Shown piece by piece: positions 1 through 7,400 of a stretch of 8,389 nucleotides of DNA (the stretch's first letter is position 1; each line of letters starts with the position of its first letter). The notes beneath the pieces were generated by a model. It saw nothing but the letters and a program-made list of their open reading frames with translations, searched no databases and was not told where the DNA came from. This DNA is from CAXRGH01 sp964230195 (lineage in GTDB: Bacteria > Pseudomonadota > Gammaproteobacteria > Enterobacterales > Alteromonadaceae): assembly GCA_964230195.1 (NCBI GenBank), contig CAXRGH010000019.1:1-8389 (forward strand), given 5' to 3'. Position numbers and translations under genes: made by a program.

Positions 1-90
1 TCTATCCCAAATACCACTGCCCCGCGATTCACTAACGTGCGATTATACGATGACCAATTTGATATCTTATTTTTAGCCTTTACCATACAT

Positions 91-112
91 CACCAAAACT
101 GCGTGCTTGGTG
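91..112 (-). terminator. Weak hairpin downstream of the broken hypothetical gene
   Basis: Positions 91-96 (CACCAA) and 107-112 (TTGGTG) are complementary and enclose a 10-nt loop, just past the stop codon of the minus-strand gene that ends at 119. On the minus strand no T-run follows the stem, so it does not look like a standard intrinsic terminator. The aligned sequence beside the second copy of the gene end (8156-8180) does not keep the stem. It may be a weak transcript end or chance. Confidence 0.2.
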
Positions 113-158
113 CTCTGATCATGCAACACCGGTAAAGTTCAGTTTAGGAAACAACGTC
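110..158 (-). repeat. Left arm of a 49-bp imperfect inverted repeat
   Basis: The reverse complement of 110-158 matches 8109-8157 at 45 of 49 positions without gaps. It covers the last 12 sense codons and stop of the hypothetical gene at 119-724. The similarity continues outward at lower identity, 26 of 38 positions by hand count, for 72-109 against 8158-8195. The three differences inside codons are synonymous (Leu, Thr, Gly), so the arms are ends of duplicated genes rather than transposon termini. Confidence 0.85.
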
Positions 159-724
159 CCATCAATGCTGAAGAGAGAGCTCGCCGTCCCAGCCACCGTA
201 TCCAGCGTTTCTGAGATGTACAACGACCCCTGTTCGCCGAGTCTGGATAAAGTATTGTATGACTTTACCTTGACTGCTGTTCCGGGCTTGAACTCCTTGA
301 GTGCATACATCTTATCGGACGTTATCTGCATAGAGTGAGTATCAAGAGTGATTCTGGCTCTGAACACGCCATCAAGGTCGTTGTCCGTTGAATCCAAATT
401 CACCAACACCCTAACTTGCGCGCTAACATCAAATACCCAAATGGTAGTAGTTTGATCTATTAACTCGGCGTCTTCGATGTCGAATAGATTGGGATAAAAC
501 ACAATATAGCTGTCCAATAACTTGTGCTCTTCCTCGTTTTTAGTGTGTGGTAAATCGACCCTATTTCATACACCGAAATCAAACGAATCGAGTATAAAGC
601 GATAAGACTCTGTCTCCATATCATTGTCTGATTTTTCTCGGGTAAATTCCAGCACGCTTTGTTTACCAAAGTTGTCTAGCCGGGCTTGCTCGTGTTGCAA
701 GATTTGCTGAAACTGAGCATCCAT
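119..724 (-). pseudogene. Hypothetical protein gene interrupted by one in-frame TGA
   Basis: I do not recognise this family. Reading on the minus strand from an ATG at 724, the frame runs 52 codons (beginning MDAQFQQILQHEQARLDNFG) to a TGA at 566-568. It then stays open in the same frame to a TGA at 119-121, which would make about 201 residues if the first stop were sense. The part below the stop can be read alone from a TTG at 517 (132 residues, DSYIVFYPNLFD onward). Both halves look like real protein, with acidic and mixed composition and a C-terminal end TLFPKLNFTGVA that is conserved in a second copy at 8110-8148. A TGG (Trp) to TGA change is the simplest cause; two genes, or a sequencing error, are alternatives. 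Thirteen open codons precede the ATG at 724 (763 to 725, including WCVKPYGTAQC), and no clear ribosome site is visible, so the true N-terminus may also be lost. It lies 77 bp downstream of the permease on the same strand and could be co-transcribed with it. Confidence 0.6.
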
Positions 725-801
725 ACACTGAGCCGTACCATAAGGTTTTACACACCATTTGATTCACATCTTTTCCTAAAATTAGTGGATGACGATGTTG
801 A

Positions 802-3800
802 TTACATCGCCCTAAAGAATTGTTCTATTTCAGTCTTGATTGCTGTACGACGCTCAGGATTGAGGTGTATCAGTTCCTGTTGCAGCAACTGTTTAAGATC
901 GGCCTCAAAAGACGCCATGGGTTTGCCCGAGATATAAGGCTTGATGAGTTGATTAATCCGGATTTGCGGAACATCCGTAATAAGGCTACCGGCAAGGCGC
1001 ACAGACTGTTTTTCAATCACATCAGCAATATCGCGATCAGTCAGCCTTGTTTGCTGATTGTTTCCCTTGACCTGCAAGACTTTGTCGACTTCCTCTAGAA
1101 GTGTGTTGATGCTTTCTTGGCCTTGCGTATGCGCCATAACCTGCACCAGGATCATGCTGGTAATCAGCTCGCTACCAGCGCTCCTAGACTTAAGGTTTGG
1201 CCGTAACGCGTGAGTAACGCCACGCAACAGTCGTGAATATTGCAATGGACTTAATGAATGATAGTTGGATTGACCAAATAAAAACGCCCAGTCTGCTTTC
1301 AGTACCAATTGTTGAAACGAAGCCTGGGTTACGTTTTGTAATACCGGCGAATACACCACATTAAGTTCACTCATATTCGGCAAACTAATATGGGCATTGA
1401 TCCATTCAACACTGTCCTTGATCGCAGTTTTCATTATCGAGTGGGTAAACTCATCCGGCTCAGGAACGAAAAACTGAATAGGTATTGCATTGGTTTCGAT
1501 GAGTACCGGTTCGTGTGGTAACGACACCCAAAAATAGTCACCGGGCAGAGTTATTTCATCATTGAATGTATATGACTTTCTGTCAGTTTCGACCTTATTG
1601 GTTTGCAAAGAGCCCACCGGCACAACAAAGTGATCTGTGCTGGTTGTCAGCGTAGTGATCATTTGGGTTTTGCCCGATTGAGCGAATTGTGGTTTGCTGT
1701 GTTCACCCAATCCTAACCTGTCGCGCGTGACTTGGTCGGCCACTTCAAACCAAGGCTGGTAACCCACAGCAGGTAAAAAGTGTTTGGCCTTGATGCTGGT
1801 AAATGGGTCTTTAATAATTAGTGTTTCTCCATTTGGCCACAGCATGGGTTGTTGCAAGGAAAAACGGGTTGATAGCGTTACTACATCGCCAGGTCTCATG
1901 GGGTGGTCCAATTCGATTTCAGCCTGGTTATAAGTAAATTCACCAATTTTCCCGGTATCAGACGTCAGTTGTAATGACCAGTCACCCGCATTACCATGAC
2001 GACCAAACAAAATGGTTGGTATTGACACAGAGGAGGAATTTTTCAGTGTGTAGTGCAGTACCGCATCGACGTGCCCGGCTTCGGGAAACAACTCGATGTT
2101 CGATTTAATCTCTACCACATCAGGCTGTGGTAGCGTGGCGTAGTGCTTAAATGTTTTTTCGTAGGCACTTTGCCAGTTCTCTCGTTCCGCTGAATAGGTT
2201 AACGGACGTTCAACGACCAATTGGAAGTGAATGGCCAAACCAACCGCCGCGGTTATGGCAAAGGATGTCATTGCCGGAAGAGTGAAAACAGGTCTACTTT
2301 CAGCCTGAAAGCCAGTCCCTCTGTGCGACAGTCTTTCGGCCACTATGGTCATAGATATCACAAGCAACACCCAAAACAGCATGAAGGGAATAAACACATG
2401 AAAGCTGCTTAAGTGATACCAATATTGAGACGAGGGCTGGATCGGTGCTCCGGCAATATTCCACAACAGATGGGTAAGTCCAACAGTGGATGTAATGGGT
2501 GTAAACTTCAGTAGGATGACTGCAAATATGGCTAATCCGGCCCTAATCGGCGACTTGAACATATGATGCAAGCAGACAAACAATAAAGAGAGCAATGCTT
2601 GCGGAAAAAACGCTAATGACAATTGCTTGATGTACTGCAAAGGCATGATATTGCTGTTTACCATTAGCTCGGCAATCAGGCTAACAACTCCGGCGAGTGC
2701 CGTAATAGTGCCAAGAACGATAATCAGACCAGTAAACTCAGCGAATAGTCTATGACTGTTTGTGATGGGTGTTGCCGCTGTTATCCCATCGAAGTCCAAG
2801 CGCTTATCATTCCAGCAAATTAACCAGCTCCACAATGCGAGGCAGGCAGAGGTAATCACCAGATACACATCTGTCGACACGGCATTAAGTGCTAGGACAC
2901 TGCTCACCTGGCTACCCGCCACTCGCGTTCCGACCGTGAGGCCAGTCAACGCCTCGTTCATCGCTACCATGGTCCAGAGGACAAATAAGGGAAGCGTGAG
3001 TTTAGTACCGATAATTATTTTTACATTTAGCAGAGCCAGTCGCACAAAGGCATTGCCCGGAAAGCGCTGTTCTAACCATGAGAACATGGATTTTCTGTTT
3101 GCTACATTGGCACCAGATGCCTTTTTATCGACGTTCCCTTTCTCTCCTTGCCTTTCACGACTCAACGCTATCAGCATGCAGAAACAACACAACAAAATCA
3201 CCAATCTATTGCTGATAAATTCAGTACTGGTTAGGGGATTGGCATCCATGTAATGAAGCAGTGCGGTCAGGGCAAAAGGGTCTAGCCATAACATCAGATT
3301 ATAAAAACGCTCGCTAACAATGGAACTGCCTGCCAGGAAAGAAAAACCCAATAAACTGCCAATAAAGATGTAAATCACGCCAATGCCAATGCTAAACGCA
3401 TACAAGGTGAAACTGTTCTGCGAGTGCTTGGCAATAAGAAAAGCAAAACAGGCAATTAGCATTGCGTTGGGAATAATAACGCCGCTACTCACGCCTAAAA
3501 ACATGATTGCGGAGTTCACACCTTGTCCACCGGCCAATATAAAGACGATTAAGGCCCAGCTGACTATAAACGGAATCGATAACACCAGAATGGTTGCCAA
3601 TACTCGATACAGCCATCGTTTGCGATAAGAAAGCGGAGTCGCGTCTATTAACTCGCACATATTTGAATTTTTGTCTCTCAGTAATAATGCAGCACCGATC
3701 ACAGGGATAACTGCCGGCGTAACCAACATTTGCAGTAGCGCATAGATCTGATACAACCCGTTGACACTATTACCATTTTCCGTGCTCGCAACGCTTAGTA

Positions 3801-3885
3801 GTATACTCATGAGTAAGGCTGCCATACTGGCAAACACGACCAGTGGCTGACGGTAGGTAAATTTCAGTTCATTGATTAACAACAT
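802..3885 (-). CDS. ABC-2 type permease fused to an M1-aminopeptidase-like periplasmic domain
   Basis: Membrane subunit of an ABC exporter, 1027 residues from the ATG at 3885. That start (MLLINELKF) has an AGGAG about 8 bp upstream and overlaps the ATPase stop by 17 bp, typical of translational coupling. An in-frame ATG at 3972 lies inside the ATPase gene and lacks support. Residues 1 to about 558 carry roughly a dozen hydrophobic segments in two related halves: the loop 'ELIDATPLSYRKR' in the first is echoed by 'DGITAATPITNSHR' in the second, suggesting an internal duplication of the ABC-2 permease unit. After the last membrane segment (about 539-558) comes a large soluble region with beta-rich sequence and the 'HFLPAVGYQPWFEVAD' signature typical of permease/M1-aminopeptidase fusion proteins. 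Where those proteins carry HExxH, this one appears to read RGVTH (888-892), and the downstream glutamate motif also looks lost, so I infer no peptidase activity. The protein also seems shorter than the usual fusion (nearly 1200 residues, from memory). The substrate is unknown. Confidence 0.88.
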   Translation of the reverse strand: MLLINELKFTYRQPLVVFASMAALLMSILLSVASTENGNSVNGLYQIYALLQMLVTPAVIPVIGAALLLRDKNSNMCELIDATPLSYRKRWLYRVLATILVLSIPFIVSWALIVFILAGGQGVNSAIMFLGVSSGVIIPNAMLIACFAFLIAKHSQNSFTLYAFSIGIGVIYIFIGSLLGFSFLAGSSIVSERFYNLMLWLDPFALTALLHYMDANPLTSTEFISNRLVILLCCFCMLIALSRERQGEKGNVDKKASGANVANRKSMFSWLEQRFPGNAFVRLALLNVKIIIGTKLTLPLFVLWTMVAMNEALTGLTVGTRVAGSQVSSVLALNAVSTDVYLVITSACLALWSWLICWNDKRLDFDGITAATPITNSHRLFAEFTGLIIVLGTITALAGVVSLIAELMVNSNIMPLQYIKQLSLAFFPQALLSLLFVCLHHMFKSPIRAGLAIFAVILLKFTPITSTVGLTHLLWNIAGAPIQPSSQYWYHLSSFHVFIPFMLFWVLLVISMTIVAERLSHRGTGFQAESRPVFTLPAMTSFAITAAVGLAIHFQLVVERPLTYSAERENWQSAYEKTFKHYATLPQPDVVEIKSNIELFPEAGHVDAVLHYTLKNSSSVSIPTILFGRHGNAGDWSLQLTSDTGKIGEFTYNQAEIELDHPMRPGDVVTLSTRFSLQQPMLWPNGETLIIKDPFTSIKAKHFLPAVGYQPWFEVADQVTRDRLGLGEHSKPQFAQSGKTQMITTLTTSTDHFVVPVGSLQTNKVETDRKSYTFNDEITLPGDYFWVSLPHEPVLIETNAIPIQFFVPEPDEFTHSIMKTAIKDSVEWINAHISLPNMSELNVVYSPVLQNVTQASFQQLVLKADWAFLFGQSNYHSLSPLQYSRLLRGVTHALRPNLKSRSAGSELITSMILVQVMAHTQGQESINTLLEEVDKVLQVKGNNQQTRLTDRDIADVIEKQSVRLAGSLITDVPQIRINQLIKPYISGKPMASFEADLKQLLQQELIHLNPERRTAIKTEIEQFFRAM

Positions 3886-4744
3886 GACCTTGCTCCTGTT
3901 TGTGCAGCTCGAGGAAGTATCTGTCTTCAAGGGTGGCTTCAGCCATCTCTGCAGTGGAGGTGGGTTTTGCATGTGAATAGATTCGCCACGCCGGTTTTCC
4001 GTATCGATAGCTTTTGCTCAATACAATGGCATTGGACGAGTGGGCAAGCTTCGACGTGCTCAACCAGACTCTGTTTTCAAGGGGTGCAATTAGTTGCTGC
4101 ACGTCAGCACTTTCAACAATGCAGCCGTTAATAAGCATAGCAACGTGATGGCAAAGGTTTTCAATGTCTTCCACAATATGCGTAGACAGCAGGATCAGTT
4201 TGTCACTGCTAATCTCCACCAACACGTCGTGCAGCCTTTCTCTTTCAGCTGGATCCAGCCCAGAAGTAGGTTCATCCATAATTAAAAACTTAGGATCGCC
4301 AAGCAGAGCCTGAGCAATACCAAAGCGCTGTTTCATGCCACCGGAAAACGACACAACACTTCGCTTCGCCACGTCAGTCAAATTGGTCAATGCTAATAGC
4401 TTTTCTATTTGCTCGTTGTACTGCGTTGGTGTCAGGCCTTTAAGTATTGCGATATGCTGCAATAATGCGCGGCATGACATGTGCGGATACACGTTGAAGT
4501 GTTGTGGTAAATATCCAAGTTTGCCACGCAGTGCCAGGGAATCGTCCAGGCAATTTTCGCCCGCAAACGCATACTCGCCGGAGTCAGGAGTTTGAATACA
4601 CGCAAGTGTTCGCATGAGTGAGGATTTACCCGCACCATTTGGGCCGAGTAATCCAACCATCCCGCGGTTTAGCGTTAGCGACACTTTCTTCAGAGCATGA
4701 GTACCATCTTGATAGCGCTTATCTATATTTCTGAGTACTAGCAT
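3869..4744 (-). CDS. ABC transporter ATP-binding protein
   Basis: Cytoplasmic ATPase, 291 residues, that should power the permease encoded directly downstream. All nucleotide-binding motifs are intact: Walker A GPNGAGKS (34-41), Q-loop glutamine in YLPQ (Q81), signature FSGGMKQR (133-140), Walker B FLIMDEP (153-159), D-loop SGLDPAE (161-167) and switch histidine in STHIVED (H189). The order and spacing fit the ABC-2 exporter ATPases (CcmA/NatA-like, COG1131). The last 80 or so residues are less conserved and end in a charged tail whose codons overlap the permease start. The ATG at 4744 has AGAGGA 8 bp upstream, a strong ribosome site. It is the first gene of the minus-strand operon and is transcribed divergently from the histidine kinase gene, across a control region containing candidate LytTR sites. 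A gene symbol is not justified. Confidence 0.95.
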   Translation of the reverse strand: MLVLRNIDKRYQDGTHALKKVSLTLNRGMVGLLGPNGAGKSSLMRTLACIQTPDSGEYAFAGENCLDDSLALRGKLGYLPQHFNVYPHMSCRALLQHIAILKGLTPTQYNEQIEKLLALTNLTDVAKRSVVSFSGGMKQRFGIAQALLGDPKFLIMDEPTSGLDPAERERLHDVLVEISSDKLILLSTHIVEDIENLCHHVAMLINGCIVESADVQQLIAPLENRVWLSTSKLAHSSNAIVLSKSYRYGKPAWRIYSHAKPTSTAEMAEATLEDRYFLELHKQEQGHVVNQ

Positions 4745-4811
4745 AGAAATTCCTCTTGTATAGTGAATAAGTGCAATGCTAGAGCAGCAAAGATAGCCCC
4801 TCCATGCCTAG

Positions 4812-4841
4812 ATGATGAGTGTGGCCTGATAAGTGATAACA
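4812..4841 (-). promoter_or_regulatory. Degenerate direct-repeat pair facing the ABC operon
   Basis: On the minus strand TGTTATCAC (4841-4833) and ACTCATCAT (4820-4812) are separated by 12 bp, a 21-bp period. They match the perfect upstream repeat TTTCATCAT at 6 and 7 of 9 positions. Orientation and period suit a second, weaker binding site for the same LytTR regulator, 68-97 bp before the ABC ATPase start codon. The match is loose and may be chance. Confidence 0.35.
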
Positions 4842-4855
4842 TTGGAAAAAAACGA

Positions 4856-4885
4856 TTTCATCATCCAAAAACATGGTTTCATCAT
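4856..4885 (+). promoter_or_regulatory. Perfect 9-bp direct repeat, candidate LytTR regulator site
   Basis: TTTCATCAT occurs at 4856-4864 and again at 4877-4885, with a 12-bp spacer and a 21-bp period, about two helical turns. LytTR proteins such as AgrA, YpdB and BtsR bind paired direct repeats of this size and spacing. The YpdB half-site, as I recall it, contains TTTCAT. The pair ends 65 bp upstream of the preferred kinase start at 4951, a suitable place for an activator site. A good -35/-10 pair is not visible downstream, as is common for activated promoters. Confidence 0.6.
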
Positions 4886-4950
4886 TTACAATTATTTTTA
4901 CGGCTGCACAGTGGTACATTTTAAGACGAGCACTACCAAACAGTGAATCC

Positions 4951-6459
4951 ATGACAACAAGCGCAACACAATTAAACGTCCAACTTGCTCCTACATTATT
5001 ACCGGTGTTGTGCGCCTTGCTGATTGTTAGCCATACAGAATTCATTATGTTGAAACTATCGTCGGGAACTGAATACCTGAGTGTATGCTTGCACAATCTC
5101 GCCAAAGCGCTGCCATTGATTCTGGCCCACGTATTCTGCTTTAGCCGCAAAGGCGCACCGGCATGGGTGATATGGACAGTAGGCTTCGTGGGGTACCCTC
5201 TAGCACTGCTGGTAGCTAAACCGGTTTTAGGCGACGAGTTTGCGCAGTTTGTTTTATCAACAGATAACTATTTAGTGTTTCTGGCTGTTAGTAGTTTGAC
5301 CGCTTTTGCGTCTCGCTTATCTCATACTGACCTGCTGAAAAGGTGGTTACATCTGTCTTCCATTGATTTTCTAAACCTATTGATAATAATTGGGCTGGTC
5401 TGCTGGGTAGTGCTAATGGCTTTGGCAACCTCGGTTGAGGATGGTATTAAAGTGTCAAATACTGCACTGCAAGTCACCATCAATATTGTGCAAGTCGATG
5501 TATCAGAATTTATGCTCATGTTGTGTCAGCTAAGTGTGATTGCAGCGACTCTATGGCTCATATATGTAGCCAATTTACGTTTTTTGATTAGTACCGTGCT
5601 TACCCGTTATGGTGTGTTTATATACCTGTGCAGCACGCTGAGTTTCTTACTCTTGGTTACACCTATTGCATTTAGCGTGATATTTTTCCTTCCTGTATCA
5701 GAACAAGACTTGCTCTTTGTACCTCACCATGGCGGAGGATTATTTCAGAGCGAGAACTATGTTTTCATGTTTTGGCTGATTGCATTAACCACGCCGCTCT
5801 TATTGATATTCAGACAGCAACAGAGAGAAACCCGTTTTGCCCAATTGACAACGCAAAACACCCGGACTGAGCTTCTGCTTTTGCAACAGCAATTAAATCC
5901 GCACTTTTTATTCAATGTGCTAAATAACTTATACGGGAAAGTACTCACTAAGTCTGATGACGCTCCCCTATTACTCGACCACCTTGCAAGCCTGCTTCGC
6001 CACTCGGTGTACAAGGGGCAGCAGTCTTGGGTGAAACTGAATGATGAATTGGATTACTTAAATCACTTTATAGAACTGCAACGTAGCAGAAGTCGGGAAA
6101 ACCTGAAGCTGAGTATCGATTTTTCTCAGTGTCAGCACAGTGACCTGCGCATAGCTCCTTTGTTATTGATTGTGCCAGTTGAGAACGCCTTTAAACACTC
6201 CGTCGAATTAAGTCCTGACGAGTCTGACATCTCCATTGAGTGTAAATGCGAAGGGAGCCGCTTTTTTATGCATTGCGAAAACACACTCCATCCGCGAAAC
6301 TACTCGCATTCTAAACAAAACAGTGGTGGCGTTGGACTTAAAAACCTGGTTAAACGGTTGCAGCTAATCTATCCCAATAAACATCAATTTCGCTATGGAC
6401 CACAGGGGAATGTGTGGACAGTGGATATGTCTGTGGACTTGTCCGTGGATCCAGATTAA
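4951..6459 (+). CDS. LytS/YehU-like membrane sensor histidine kinase
   Basis: Sensor kinase, 502 residues from the ATG at 4951. The N-terminal 290 or so residues have about seven or eight hydrophobic segments with short loops and no large periplasmic domain, so the signal is probably sensed in or near the membrane. The cytoplasmic part has the His_kinase (PF06580) motif LNPHFLFNVLNNL, with the likely phosphorylated histidine at 318. An ATP-binding half follows: VPVENAFKHS (N-box, E411/N412) and GGVGLKNLVKRL (G-box, from G459). These kinases pair with LytTR regulators, and one follows 23 bp downstream. An upstream in-frame ATG at 4873 would add 26 residues, but it lacks a ribosome site and lies inside the repeat pair. 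The 4951 start has only a weak AGTGA before it, so the start is uncertain. The last residues come from a 12-bp tandem repeat. The family does not allow a confident symbol. Confidence 0.9.
   Translation: MTTSATQLNVQLAPTLLPVLCALLIVSHTEFIMLKLSSGTEYLSVCLHNLAKALPLILAHVFCFSRKGAPAWVIWTVGFVGYPLALLVAKPVLGDEFAQFVLSTDNYLVFLAVSSLTAFASRLSHTDLLKRWLHLSSIDFLNLLIIIGLVCWVVLMALATSVEDGIKVSNTALQVTINIVQVDVSEFMLMLCQLSVIAATLWLIYVANLRFLISTVLTRYGVFIYLCSTLSFLLLVTPIAFSVIFFLPVSEQDLLFVPHHGGGLFQSENYVFMFWLIALTTPLLLIFRQQQRETRFAQLTTQNTRTELLLLQQQLNPHFLFNVLNNLYGKVLTKSDDAPLLLDHLASLLRHSVYKGQQSWVKLNDELDYLNHFIELQRSRSRENLKLSIDFSQCQHSDLRIAPLLLIVPVENAFKHSVELSPDESDISIECKCEGSRFFMHCENTLHPRNYSHSKQNSGGVGLKNLVKRLQLIYPNKHQFRYGPQGNVWTVDMSVDLSVDPD
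6421..6456 (+). repeat. Three 12-bp tandem units at the 3' end of the kinase gene
   Basis: Units start with GTGGA at 6421, 6433 and 6445 and encode VDMS, VDLS and VDPD, immediately followed by the TAA stop. The first two units differ at two of 12 positions, while the third keeps only its first half. This looks like slippage growth of the C-terminal tail, outside the conserved ATPase fold, and is probably neutral for activity. Confidence 0.6.
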
Positions 6460-6482
6460 GAGCAAAATGAGAAATTAACACC

Positions 6483-7160
6483 ATGATTAAAACAGTGCTG
6501 ATTGATGATGAACCCATCGCTCATGAGGTTTTGCTTCACCATATTAAAAGACACGACTGTTTACAGGTAGTTGCGCAATGTTATAACGCCACTGAAGCCC
6601 TTAAAGTACTAGCGAATATTCAGGTCGAATTATTATTTTTAGACGTGGAAATGCCCGGACTCAATGGAGTAGAAATGCTAAAGGTCATAGGGCAAAAAAC
6701 GGCCGTAATCATCGTCAGTGCCCATGCAGAATATGCCATCGACGGGTTTGAGTTAGATGTGTTGGATTACCTTTTAAAACCCGTAGCCAACCAACGGTTC
6801 GATCAAGCATTAAATAAGTACATCCAGGCTAGTAAGTTAGATATCGAAGAGGGTAAATCGCTCAGTATTAAAGTTGGCAGAGGGCTTGAAAAAGTAACTA
6901 TATCAGAAATTCTTTATCTGGAGTCCTACGGTAACTACGTAAAAGTTTGGACTAGTGAGGGTATGACACTAGCCAATCACACGCTTAAATCGCTCTTAGC
7001 TGAATTACCCGAAACACAGTTTAGCCGCATTAGTAAGTCACTAGTAATCAACCTGACACACGTGCAAAGCGTTTACGGCAGTAGTATCACGCTTTCAAAT
7101 GGTGACATCAAAAAGTCGAGCAAGATGTTTATTGTGAATCCGGAGAAACTGTTAAAGTGA
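6483..7160 (+). CDS. LytTR-family response regulator
   Basis: DNA-binding partner of the kinase encoded 23 bp upstream, 225 residues. The receiver domain (about 1-115) has the acidic pair D8/D9, phosphoacceptor D54 in FLDVEMPG, S79 in IIVSAHA, and K99 in LLKPV. The LytTR domain (about 125-225) is recognisable from KVGRGLEKVTISEILYLES, followed by GNYVKVW, LKSLLAELP and the FSRISKSLVINLTHV block. LytTR domains bind direct repeats with beta-strand contacts rather than a helix-turn-helix. Matching repeats lie in the divergent control region at 4856-4885, which suggests autoregulation and control of the ABC operon. Only a weak GAG stands as ribosome site before the ATG at 6483, so translation may depend on the upstream gene. 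No clear terminator follows the stop at 7160. Confidence 0.95.
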   Translation: MIKTVLIDDEPIAHEVLLHHIKRHDCLQVVAQCYNATEALKVLANIQVELLFLDVEMPGLNGVEMLKVIGQKTAVIIVSAHAEYAIDGFELDVLDYLLKPVANQRFDQALNKYIQASKLDIEEGKSLSIKVGRGLEKVTISEILYLESYGNYVKVWTSEGMTLANHTLKSLLAELPETQFSRISKSLVINLTHVQSVYGSSITLSNGDIKKSSKMFIVNPEKLLK

Positions 7161-7400
7161 ATGCAAAAGCACCAGTTTTGACGGTCTCATCACGTCGCAT
7201 TTTCCGCGCAAATATGTGACCCTGCTTGAAGTGAATTGTTCCATTATAATTAATATATTGAAATATAACCCAAATCCTCTACTCACGACTTCACGAACTC
7301 AACTCCAAAGTGCACAACTCGTGAATCTAGCAGGCCACCCATATCACCACTCAAAGTTAGCACGGGTGACCATATTATTTATCTACAGGTCTTTACTCAC

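Noticed and set aside
2..76. Open plus-strand frame entering from the left edge (LSQIPLPRDSLTCDYT) as the end of a transposase
   Set aside because: It is only about 24 codons before TAG, with no motif I could place in a transposase family.
460..669. Alternative minus-strand frame beginning MVNKACWNLPEKNQ
   Set aside because: It overlaps the better-supported frame of the broken hypothetical gene and has low-quality composition.
794..808. GATGT/ACATC hairpin spanning the permease stop codon as a terminator
   Set aside because: The stem is only 5 bp, is AT-rich, and has no T-run.
2762..3253. Long plus-strand reading frame inside the permease gene
   Set aside because: It lies opposite a clearly coding membrane domain and shows no motif; it is a shadow frame.
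7221..7250. TATAAT at 7245-7250 with TTGAAG upstream as a plus-strand promoter
   Set aside because: The spacing is only about 13 bp, the 17-bp position has no -35-like hexamer, and no credible plus-strand gene follows.
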